Positions 8,433-15,404 of a stretch of DNA of 64,000 nucleotides are shown one piece after another. The stretch is from the NCBI RefSeq assembly GCF_947381555.1, contig NZ_CANCWQ010000006.1, forward strand, positions 18,002-82,001. The letters run 5' to 3'. The notes below the pieces were generated by a model. That model saw only the letters and a program-made list of their open reading frames with translations, did no database searches and was not told where the DNA came from. The number at the start of each line of letters is the position of its first letter. Position 1 is the stretch's first letter. A program made the position numbers and the translations under genes. The DNA is from Limosilactobacillus pulli (GTDB lineage Bacteria > Bacillota > Bacilli > Lactobacillales > Lactobacillaceae).

Positions 8433-8468
8433 AATTCCCTGCTTCAAAAATGAAGTGGGGAATTTTTT
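8433..8468 (+). terminator. Second hairpin with T-run
   Basis: AATTCCC and CTTCA on the 5' side pair with TGAAG and GGGAATT, followed by TTTTTT. It may end a lost or unrecognised transcript between 8350 and 8433. Confidence 0.6.
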
Positions 8469-8705
8469 ACTACGAAACTGGTTGATACACCGCTCAAATT
8501 TTCAAAATTATGTAAGACACCACGACTGCTATTTAATTTTTCGACTGAATCATTAAAGCAGTCAGTATATTAAAAAAGAGGATATTGTTAATTATAAATA
8601 ACCAGGGGAATAAGTGAACTTAATGTTTCTTGGATTGTAGAAAATAATAAAAAAACATGGTAATCTTGTATAGATTGATAAATTTGGGAGGATTTAAGAA
8701 ATCTT

Positions 8706-9884
8706 ATGATTAATTTACGTTATTCAGGTGAAAACCTTGTTGCTTTTGCCGCTGCCTTATTGTTAACACAGTTAATAATTTGGAGCCTTAGTAAGTGGGG
8801 GAAGAATGACAAATTTAAGCACGCTATTAATAACAATTGGTATAATGTTGTGCTTTCCGTTGTTATGTTCGTTATAGGCTTGGCAACTGATAATGACTCA
8901 ATATATGTTGGAGAAGTAGGGATTCTTTCCTTAATCGTATCGCTAATTATTGCACTGATTGGAATTAAAAAAACTGTTATTGCAGAAAAGCATATTTCTG
9001 ACTGGGCAATTGGTATTGTTATGATTATTTGTGGAGTTGGTGAAGTCAGTTCTTATTCATATCCATATATTGAATATATTATTATTGGCATAATTTGGAT
9101 ATTGACTACTGTATTTTGGAAGAGTAAGAAAGTATGGAAACTATCTGTTAAAAATAGTTTGGGTGTTTTTGTAGCCATTCTGGGTTTGATCGCTGTTAGT
9201 GTAGGTAACTATGCTATGAATAATACGGCTCATATTGTCACTGACAATTATTCGGTCAAATTGGGGAAAAAATATGCCTATGTTTCGGGGGTAGCAACTC
9301 CAAATACCAAAGTTTATGCATATCAAGATGGGTATCGAATTGATTCACAAAAGACAGATAAAGATGGATACTTTAGTTTTAAAATAGAAGATCCTGGTAA
9401 GGTAACAGTAAAAGTATCAAAGAATGGAAATACTGATTCTGACTACACGATAGTCAAAACATCACCTAAGAATGATTATACTTTCTTAAAGGAAAGATTT
9501 ATCGGCCTTTATAGCAGTCTTGGTGCAGCTGTCGAAGACTTATCTTCTAGAGAGGGAGATGAGTGGAATGATGCCATTGAAAATTCTGATGATGATTTTG
9601 ATGTTGATGCAACCATAGAGAGCATAGAAGATAAGCACTCTGAAGATATTAAAAATATTGTACTAACTACGGAGAGCTTACATAAAACTGACCAAAAAAT
9701 TCAAAAAAATAGTTATGCGTCCGAAAGTGATAAAGAAACTATTCATGATGCTTATCTAGATATGAAACATTTTTCAGATCATGCTACTAACATTCATGGA
9801 AGCTACGATGATTTCATAGATGAGCATAATGACTTAGATCAAAAAGTTGCTGACCATGCTGAAGAACTTCAAGATATGCAATAA
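8706..9884 (+). CDS. Orphan membrane protein with Ig-like and helical domains
   Basis: A 392-residue protein that I cannot assign to a named family. Residues 1-172 contain about six membrane helices. Residues about 178-250 look like a bacterial Ig-like fold (YAYVSGVATPNTKVYAYQDG, then DKDGYFSFKI), the pattern of surface or adhesin repeats. Residues about 258-392 are acidic and helical with many Asp, Glu, His and Lys. GGGAGG lies about 13 bases before the ATG, slightly long. The gene is AT-rich and uses A/T-ending codons, unlike its neighbours, and sits directly downstream of tRNA-Ser, so horizontal acquisition is likely. Confidence 0.75.
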   Translation: MINLRYSGENLVAFAAALLLTQLIIWSLSKWGKNDKFKHAINNNWYNVVLSVVMFVIGLATDNDSIYVGEVGILSLIVSLIIALIGIKKTVIAEKHISDWAIGIVMIICGVGEVSSYSYPYIEYIIIGIIWILTTVFWKSKKVWKLSVKNSLGVFVAILGLIAVSVGNYAMNNTAHIVTDNYSVKLGKKYAYVSGVATPNTKVYAYQDGYRIDSQKTDKDGYFSFKIEDPGKVTVKVSKNGNTDSDYTIVKTSPKNDYTFLKERFIGLYSSLGAAVEDLSSREGDEWNDAIENSDDDFDVDATIESIEDKHSEDIKNIVLTTESLHKTDQKIQKNSYASESDKETIHDAYLDMKHFSDHATNIHGSYDDFIDEHNDLDQKVADHAEELQDMQ

Positions 9885-9930
9885 ATTATGTAGAGGCCTT
9901 GCAGAAATTATTTATTAGTAAGTTTAAAAG

Positions 9931-9947
9931 CTGAAACTTGAAAGCAC
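9931..9947 (+). mobile_element. Solo IS end, identical to left end of the IS at 21710
   Basis: CTGAAACTTGAAAGCAC matches the first 17 bases of the intact IS4-family element at 21710-21726 without mismatch. No transposase or partner end is seen nearby, so this is either a relic of a related insertion or a short non-autonomous derivative. Confidence 0.5.
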
Positions 9948-9981
9948 AGAACTGTGGGATTTTACCTTCGTTCTGTGCTTT
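9941..9981 (+). terminator. Hairpin downstream of the orphan membrane protein
   Basis: A 12-bp perfect stem AAAGCACAGAAC / GTTCTGTGCTTT, about 55 bases after the stop at 9884. It overlaps the IS-end match. The T-run is broken (TCTTGCT). Confidence 0.55.
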
Positions 9982-10091
9982 CTTGCTCTAAAAACAGAAA
10001 AATGCAGTTGTCCATCAGCGATAATGCAAGGTTGAGATCCTTTTCTAGACGACTTTTTTACACATTTTAGTTAATTTGATTCATCAATAGA

Positions 10092-10138
10092 CAGATTGGT
10101 AATCTGAACTTGTCGCTATATTATGTAAGCGCTATACT
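10092..10138 (+). promoter_or_regulatory. Oleate hydratase promoter with possible operator and cre
   Basis: TTGTCG (10110-10115) and TATACT (10133-10138) are 17 bp apart. The inverted repeat CAGATT-ggt-AATCTG (10092-10106) lies just upstream of the -35. TGTAAGCGCTATAC at 10124-10137 resembles the CcpA cre consensus, with deviations at the last two positions, and overlaps the -10. The operator readings are inferences. Confidence 0.5.
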
Positions 10139-10197
10139 AAACGTATGAACTGATGTTATCGCTTTCGCAAGGTTTATTTTACACTGGAGGGGTTTTT

Positions 10198-11970
10198 ATG
10201 TATTATTCCAACGGTAATTATGAAGCATTTGCACGTCCTCGCAAACCTGAGGGAATCGAACAAAAACACGCCTATATTATTGGTGGGGGGCTGGCCGGCT
10301 TGGCAGCGGCCGTCTTCATGATTCGTGATGCTCAGATGCCTGGCGAAAACATTCACATCTTAGAAGAGCTGCCGGTTGCGGGTGGCTCACTGGATGGCGA
10401 AAAACGTCCTGGCGTTGGGTATGTCATTCGGGGCGGTCGTGAAATGGAAAACCACTTTGAATGTCTTTGGGATATGTACCGCTCAATTCCTTCACTTGAG
10501 ATTCCAGGCGCTTCCTATCTGGATGAATATTACTGGCTGGACAAGGATGATCCCAACTCGTCAAACTGCCGCTTGATTCACAATCGCGGCGATCGGGTAC
10601 CTAGCGATGGCAAGTATGGCGTCGAGAAGTTTTCAAAATATATCGTTAAGCTGGTTTTGACTTCAGAAGATGAGTTAGAGGGCAAGACGATTGGCGATTG
10701 GTTCCCAGATGAGTTCTTTGACACCAATTTCTGGCTGTACTGGTCTACTATGTTTGCCTTTGAAAAGTGGCACTCTTTGATTGAAATGCGGCGCTACTGC
10801 ATGCGCTACATTCACCATATCGATGGGCTGCCAACGCTGAGTGCCTTGAAATTCAACAAATACAACCAATATGAGTCAATGACTAAGCCGGTCTTGGCAT
10901 ATCTACAGGATCACAATGTCGACATTCAATACGACATCGTGGTCAACAATGTTTTGGTTGATACCAGCAATGACAAGAAGATTGCCAAAAAGATTCTGCT
11001 GACTAAGGATGGCAAGGATGAAGAAATCGTCTTGACCGACAACGATTATGTCTTTGTTACCAATGGCTCGATTACTGAGAGTTCAACTTATGGCGATCAG
11101 AACACGCCGGCACCGATCACGCACAGCTTAGGGCCAAGTTGGAAGCTGTGGGAGAATCTTTCCTATCAGGATGCCGATTTTGGTCATCCCGATGTCTTTT
11201 GTAAGAACGTGCCTGACCGTGCCTGGTTCATCTCAGCTACGGCAACGCTCAAGAATCGCAAGCTGGCGCCATACTTTGAACGGCTGACCAAGCGCAGTCT
11301 TTATGATGGCAAGGTCAACACCGGTGGGATCATCACGGTTACCGACTCGAACTGGATGCTGAGCTTTACGATTCACAGACAACCGCACTTTAAGGATCAA
11401 AATCCGGATGAAACGGTTGTCTGGATCTACGCGCTTTATTCCGACACGGAAGGCAACTACATCAAGAAACGGGTCGTGGACTGCTCAGGCAAAGAGATTA
11501 CTGAAGAATTGCTCTACCACCTGGGCGTTCCGGTTGATGACATTGAAGGCTATGCCGAAAATGACGTCAATACCGTACCTGTCTACATGCCTTACGTTAC
11601 CAGCTACTTCCAGCTGCGCAAAAAAGGCGATCGGCCGGCAGTCGTGCCAAAGGGATCGCAAAACCTGGCCTTCTTGGGCAACTTTGCCGAATCACCAACT
11701 CGCGACACGGTCTTTACCACGGAATACTCGGTTCGGACCGCGATGGAAGCCGTTTACACGCTCTTTAACGTTGATCGCGGCGTTCCTGAAGTCTTTGATT
11801 CCGTCTTTGACATCCGCCAAGAACTGCGGGCCCTGTACTACTTGAGTGACAAGAAGACATTGCCGGAGATGGATCTGCCGGTACCAAAGCTGGCTGCCAA
11901 GACCGCGCTGCGCAAGCTGAAGGGAACTTGGATTGAAGAAATTCTCAAAGAGCAGCATCTGCTTGAATAA
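10198..11970 (+). CDS. ohyA: Oleate hydratase (myosin-cross-reactive antigen family)
   Basis: An FAD-dependent hydratase of 590 residues that adds water to the cis-9 double bond of oleic and linoleic acid to give 10-hydroxy fatty acids, a detoxification reaction of gut lactobacilli. The start MYYSNGNYEAFARPRKPEG is the family N-terminus; ATG at 10198 follows GGAGGGGTTTTT directly. The FAD-binding Gly motif is IIGGGLAGLAAAV at residues 27-39. The conserved RGGREMENHFECLWD block carries the family's catalytic Glu. Length and motifs are normal. It is monocistronic, with its own promoter and a terminator at 12001. Confidence 0.97.
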   Translation: MYYSNGNYEAFARPRKPEGIEQKHAYIIGGGLAGLAAAVFMIRDAQMPGENIHILEELPVAGGSLDGEKRPGVGYVIRGGREMENHFECLWDMYRSIPSLEIPGASYLDEYYWLDKDDPNSSNCRLIHNRGDRVPSDGKYGVEKFSKYIVKLVLTSEDELEGKTIGDWFPDEFFDTNFWLYWSTMFAFEKWHSLIEMRRYCMRYIHHIDGLPTLSALKFNKYNQYESMTKPVLAYLQDHNVDIQYDIVVNNVLVDTSNDKKIAKKILLTKDGKDEEIVLTDNDYVFVTNGSITESSTYGDQNTPAPITHSLGPSWKLWENLSYQDADFGHPDVFCKNVPDRAWFISATATLKNRKLAPYFERLTKRSLYDGKVNTGGIITVTDSNWMLSFTIHRQPHFKDQNPDETVVWIYALYSDTEGNYIKKRVVDCSGKEITEELLYHLGVPVDDIEGYAENDVNTVPVYMPYVTSYFQLRKKGDRPAVVPKGSQNLAFLGNFAESPTRDTVFTTEYSVRTAMEAVYTLFNVDRGVPEVFDSVFDIRQELRALYYLSDKKTLPEMDLPVPKLAAKTALRKLKGTWIEEILKEQHLLE

Positions 11971-12000
11971 TTAAAACAATTTAAAAGATCAGATTATGTA

Positions 12001-12036
12001 AAAAGACCACCAGCGCCAATTTGCGGGTGGTCTTTT
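12001..12036. terminator. Bidirectional terminator between ohyA and serA
   Basis: An 11-bp perfect stem AAAAGACCACC / GGTGGTCTTTT lies between the convergent oleate hydratase and phosphoglycerate dehydrogenase genes. Confidence 0.85.
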
Positions 12037-12094
12037 GATATTGAGCAAATAAATTAAGATAAGTGGTTAAACTTATGGCTGCTGATTGGGCGGA

Positions 12095-13270
12095 CTAGTC
12101 GTGATGAATCAAGCGGACGCGGGTGATGGCATCGACTTGGCTTAAACGGTCAATCACTTTTTGCGCGGTTGCCGGCGTGAGGTTCGAAACGTCTAGCATC
12201 GTATAGGCATAATTGCCGCGCGAACGGTTGACCAGGTTTTCAATGTTGATGCCTTCATCGGCCATAAACGTCGAAATCTGCCCCAGCATGTTCGGGATGT
12301 TTTTGTGAATCAGCGTGAAACGATCAGGACTGGCAAAGGGGGCAGCCACATCTGGCAGATTGACCGAGTTTTTAATGTTGCCGGTTTCCAGATAGGTCAT
12401 GATTTCGTGAGCTGCGATCTGCGCACACTTGACCTCAGCTTCGACCGTTGAGCCACCGATATGTGGCATGATGACGATATCAGGATTATTCAGGATCTGA
12501 GCCTCGCTGAAGTCAGTGTAATACTTTTTTAGCGTGCCATCAGCCAGGGCCTTGACCGCGGCGGCATTGTCAACGATTCCCAGTCGCGAGTAGTTGAGCA
12601 AAACGGCGCCGTGCTTGAAATGCTTTAATTCTTCCGTGCCGATTAGTCCAGTGGTTTCTTCATTTTTGGGAACGTGAACTGTTACGAAATCGGCGCCTTT
12701 GATAGCATCGGCAATTGTCTGCGCGCGTTTGACCTGACTTTCCAGCTGCCAAGCCGATTCAACGGAAAGATAAGGGTCATAGCCGATGACGTCCATGCCC
12801 AGATCAACGGCGGCATTGGCAACCAGCGAGCCCACGTGCCCCATGCCAATGACGGCGATGCGCTTGCCCAAGAGCTCAGTCCCGTTGAAGCTGGTCTTCT
12901 GCTTTTCGGTTCGCAGCGTAATATCGGCACCAGGCTTGGCATTGGCACTCCATTGAACGGCAGCGATGATGTTCCGGCTGGCCATGATCATCGAGGCGAC
13001 GACCAGTTCCTTGACGGCGTTGGAATTGCCGCCAGGCGTGTTGAAGACGACCGTACCATTTGCCAGCGCCTTGTCCAAGGGAATGTTGTTAAAACCGGCC
13101 CCACAGCGCGCGATGACTTTCAGACTCTTGGGAAACTCATGATCATGCAGATCCACGCTGCGAATCATGTAGGCATCCGGTTGAGCCTCGGGATTGTTGA
13201 TCTGGTAGTCAGCCGTAAATTCATCAAGTCCGGCTTGAGCAATAGCGTTATAGGTTTTGATCTGGTACAT
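12095..13270 (-). CDS. serA: D-3-phosphoglycerate dehydrogenase
   Basis: It oxidises 3-phosphoglycerate to 3-phosphohydroxypyruvate with NAD, the first step of serine synthesis. The 391-residue protein has the split catalytic domain, a Rossmann nucleotide site (VIGMGHVGSLVA), the NTPGGNSNAVKELV segment and the active-site MPHIGGST His. The C-terminal 75 residues form an ACT domain (NIPNMLGQISTFMADEGIN), the usual site of serine sensing. It is 12 bases downstream of serC with its own GGAGGAATC, so the two form an operon. Expression is probably set by the leader-peptide attenuator at 14391-14551. Confidence 0.95.
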   Translation of the reverse strand: MYQIKTYNAIAQAGLDEFTADYQINNPEAQPDAYMIRSVDLHDHEFPKSLKVIARCGAGFNNIPLDKALANGTVVFNTPGGNSNAVKELVVASMIMASRNIIAAVQWSANAKPGADITLRTEKQKTSFNGTELLGKRIAVIGMGHVGSLVANAAVDLGMDVIGYDPYLSVESAWQLESQVKRAQTIADAIKGADFVTVHVPKNEETTGLIGTEELKHFKHGAVLLNYSRLGIVDNAAAVKALADGTLKKYYTDFSEAQILNNPDIVIMPHIGGSTVEAEVKCAQIAAHEIMTYLETGNIKNSVNLPDVAAPFASPDRFTLIHKNIPNMLGQISTFMADEGINIENLVNRSRGNYAYTMLDVSNLTPATAQKVIDRLSQVDAITRVRLIHHD

Positions 13271-13282
13271 GAAAGATTCCTC

Positions 13283-14365
13283 CTAGCGATTTTCTTTTTC
13301 GAATTGCTGTACAAAGTCACACAAAGCAACAACACCATCATATGGCATGGCGTTATAGATACTTGCCCGCATGCCACCAACGAGTCGGTGACCTTTTAGA
13401 TTCAATAGACCGTGTTCCTGGGCCTCTTTGACGAATTTAGCATCCAGCTGTGCGTCACCAGTTACGAATGGCACGTTCATGAGCGAACGATAGCGAGGAT
13501 CGACATTGCTTTTGAACAGCTTGGAGTTATCCAGGCAGTCGTACAGCAATTGGGCCTTCTTGCGGTTGCGAGCGTCCATGGCCTTAACGCCACCTTGTTC
13601 ATCGATCCATTTCAAAACCAGCCCGGCAACATAGATTTGGAAGACAGGCGGCGTGTTGAGCGCGGACTTTTTAGCGGCCTGCTTGGTGTAGTCGAGCATG
13701 CTTGGCAGTCCCTTGACATGACCCAGCAGCGATTTTTTCAAGATTACGATCGTGACGCCAGCGGGAGCCAGATTCTTTTGCGCCCCGGCATACATCAGAT
13801 CGAATTTTTCAAACGGGTAGTCTTGGCCTAAGAAGTTGGAAGAAAGGTCGCCAACCAACGGCGTACCGTCAGTTTCTGGCAGTTTTTGCCAAGCCGTACC
13901 CATGATGGTGTTGTTGGTCGTGATGTGTACGTAGTCATAGGTATCTTGGGGAATGGCTGGTACTTCTGGCAGCGTGGTGTAGTGCTGATCTTTAGAAGAG
14001 GCCAAAACGTCAGCCTGAACGCCTTTGATCAAGCATGCTTCCTCAACGGCGCGTTCCGACCAGTGACCAGTATCGATATAGGCGGCGCGATGATGCTGAT
14101 AGGCAAGATTCAATGGTACGGCCGTAAACTGCGTGGTACCGCCGCCCTGCATGAACAAAACGTCATATTCCTGATCATCCAGGTTCATTAATTTGTAGAT
14201 GCGTGCTTTGGCATCCTCATAAACGTCGACGAACAGCTTGGAACGGTGCGAGATTTCCATAATGCTCATGCCAGAATTGTTGAAATCTAATAATTCAGCC
14301 TGGACTTTTTTCAAGACTTCTTTGGGCAGCACAGCGGGACCAGCAGCAAAATTATAGACAGTCAT
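13283..14365 (-). CDS. serC: Phosphoserine aminotransferase
   Basis: A PLP enzyme that converts 3-phosphohydroxypyruvate and glutamate to phosphoserine, the second step of serine synthesis. At 360 residues it has the family length. The N-terminus VYNFAAGPAVLPKEVL, the SSNFLG block and YAGAQKNLAPAG with the PLP-binding Lys are diagnostic. Two ATGs lie six bases apart after GGAGG; the second (14365) has the proper spacing and gives the usual N-terminus. serA follows; no serB gene is seen nearby. The preceding leader region carries a terminator between the promoter and this start. Confidence 0.96.
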   Translation of the reverse strand: MTVYNFAAGPAVLPKEVLKKVQAELLDFNNSGMSIMEISHRSKLFVDVYEDAKARIYKLMNLDDQEYDVLFMQGGGTTQFTAVPLNLAYQHHRAAYIDTGHWSERAVEEACLIKGVQADVLASSKDQHYTTLPEVPAIPQDTYDYVHITTNNTIMGTAWQKLPETDGTPLVGDLSSNFLGQDYPFEKFDLMYAGAQKNLAPAGVTIVILKKSLLGHVKGLPSMLDYTKQAAKKSALNTPPVFQIYVAGLVLKWIDEQGGVKAMDARNRKKAQLLYDCLDNSKLFKSNVDPRYRSLMNVPFVTGDAQLDAKFVKEAQEHGLLNLKGHRLVGGMRASIYNAMPYDGVVALCDFVQQFEKENR

Positions 14366-14390
14366 TGTCATTCCTCCAAATCTTAAACTA

Positions 14391-14420
14391 AAAAAAGCAC
14401 CCACTTGATTAAGTGAGTGC
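14391..14420 (-). terminator. Attenuator terminator in the serCA leader
   Basis: Minus strand: GCACTCACTT-aatc-AAGTGGGTGC followed by seven T residues, ending about 26 bases before the serC start codon. Lying between promoter and first gene, it must be regulated or leaky. Confidence 0.85.
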
Positions 14421-14488
14421 CGTTCAAATTCAGTTCCGGATTTGAATTGACCTCACTTATCGCGAAGGCCAACGCAAAATATGGCCTT
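14411..14488 (-). promoter_or_regulatory. Alternative RNA structures of the serCA attenuator
   Basis: On the minus-strand transcript, AAGTGAG (14452-14458) can pair with CTCACTT, the 5' arm of the terminator (14411-14417), enclosing a TTCAAAT/ATTTGAA hairpin (14423-14446). That would be an antiterminator exclusive with the terminator. A further hairpin AAGGCCA/TGGCCTT (14465-14488) starts directly at the leader-peptide stop codon, where a ribosome stalled on the serine codons would cover its 5' arm. Which pairing wins in which state is inferred. Confidence 0.6.
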
Positions 14489-14551
14489 CTAAATCAAGGA
14501 AGACCATGATGAGGAAACCATCAATGCAAATTCAAAATCATTTAACAGCAT
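14489..14551 (-). CDS. Serine-rich leader peptide of serCA
   Basis: A 20-residue peptide beginning MLLNDFEF and containing VSSSWSS near its end: five serine codons within six (TCC TCA TCA TGG TCT TCC), then Leu-Ile and TAG. It has a strong Shine-Dalgarno (GAGGAGGGG, about 9 bases before ATG) and lies between a consensus promoter and a Rho-independent terminator upstream of serC. The arrangement matches leader-peptide transcription attenuation: scarce Ser-tRNA stalls the ribosome and changes the RNA fold. No T-box motif is present in this leader. The peptide itself probably has no other job. Confidence 0.75.
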   Translation of the reverse strand: MLLNDFEFALMVSSSWSSLI

Positions 14552-14594
14552 GTTCAGTCCCCTCCTCATCAAATTATTATTTATCGTTAACAAA

Positions 14595-14623
14595 ATTATA
14601 ATCTGATTACAAAAAAACGTCAA
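14595..14623 (-). promoter_or_regulatory. serCA promoter
   Basis: Minus strand TTGACG (14618-14623), 17 bp, TATAAT (14595-14600), close to the sigma-A consensus and about 45 bases before the leader-peptide start. Its -35 lies beside the promoter of the divergent gene at 14679. Confidence 0.85.
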
Positions 14624-14639
14624 TAATAAATTTGATTCT

Positions 14640-14647
14640 GGTATAAT
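14640..14647 (+). promoter_or_regulatory. Extended -10 promoter of the phosphatase gene
   Basis: TGGTATAAT gives an extended -10 with a weak -35 near 14619, back to back with the serCA promoter. It overlaps the first in-frame ATG at 14646, so translation must begin at 14679. Confidence 0.6.
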
Positions 14648-14678
14648 GACCAAAAACCAAAGTAGAAAGGAAAAGAAT

Positions 14679-15299
14679 ATGACCGAATTTTATATCGTTC
14701 GCCATGGTCGCACCTTTGCCAATGCGGCCGGGCTTAAGCAGGGAATCATTAATACGCCGCAGACCTATCTCACTGATGAGGGACGGGCGCAGGCGCAGCT
14801 TTTGGCCCAGAATTTTGATTTGCGTGATTTTGACGCGCTTTATGTTTCGCCTTTGGAACGCACCAAGCAGACCGCGGCAATTCTAAATGAGGAGGCACAG
14901 CTGCCAGTCATCGAAGACGGGCGGTTGCTGGAGATTTCTTATGGCGACTGGGATGGCCAGCCCAATGATGAGCTGATGAATCAATATCCAGAATTGTTTT
15001 CGACGTTTGTTAAAGATGTGCGTCCTGAATATGCTGCCGTTGCCCATGGCGAGACGTTTACACATGTTGAAAAACGGGTCCAGGACTTTATTAAAGACGT
15101 TACGGCTCAGTATCCAGACGAGCGAGTCGTAGTCGTTACGCATGGCTTTACGGTCCGCTCGTTTGCGGCCAGTGCCACGCATGCGCCAGGCTTGACGATT
15201 CTGGAACCAGAAAACTGCAGCGTTACTAAACTGATTGTTGAACCCACCACGCTTGAGCAGCATCTGATCTATTACAACCGTTCCACACAAGGATTCTAA
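14679..15299 (+). CDS. Histidine phosphatase (phosphoglycerate-mutase-like)
   Basis: A 206-residue member of the histidine phosphatase superfamily. The phospho-accepting His is in FYIVRHGRTFANA at the N-terminus. SPLERTKQTA and VVVTHGFTVRSF supply the other active-site Arg and His. Such proteins act as broad-specificity phosphatases or co-factor-dependent phosphoglycerate mutase relatives; this size fits a phosphatase. The start at 14679 has AGAAAGGAAAAGA before it. Being divergent from the serine operon, whose substrate is phosphoglycerate, may be coincidence. A terminator follows. Confidence 0.88.
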   Translation: MTEFYIVRHGRTFANAAGLKQGIINTPQTYLTDEGRAQAQLLAQNFDLRDFDALYVSPLERTKQTAAILNEEAQLPVIEDGRLLEISYGDWDGQPNDELMNQYPELFSTFVKDVRPEYAAVAHGETFTHVEKRVQDFIKDVTAQYPDERVVVVTHGFTVRSFAASATHAPGLTILEPENCSVTKLIVEPTTLEQHLIYYNRSTQGF

Positions 15300-15307
15300 G
15301 TTATCAA

Positions 15308-15345
15308 AAAGACGGATCACGCGTTATGCGGGACCCGTCTTTAAT
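15308..15345 (+). terminator. Terminator of the phosphatase gene
   Basis: AAAGACGG pairs with CCGTCTTT, 9 bases after the stop; flanking A and T tracts could serve the convergent ATPase gene too. Confidence 0.7.
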
Positions 15346-15404
15346 TGTTTGCTGACGTTTAAGAACAGCCGTGAAAATGGTTGGCTGAACTGTTGGAAAC
15401 GCTG

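Larger units (their letters stand above)
8286..8705. other. AT-rich intergenic region after tRNA-Ser
   Basis: No gene is seen. It holds two hairpin terminators (listed separately) and otherwise AT-rich sequence clearly different from the housekeeping genes on both sides. No second copy of the tRNA 3' end was found that would mark an attachment-site pair, and no integrase is present. Confidence 0.5.

Noticed and set aside
9931..9981. A complete miniature transposable element (MITE)
   Set aside because: Only one IS-like end is found; the internal hairpin is explained as a terminator and no second terminal repeat or target duplication was seen.
14391..14620. A T-box or serine riboswitch upstream of serC
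   Set aside because: No AGGGTGG-type T-box sequence and no stem I pattern; the serine-codon leader peptide explains the region better.
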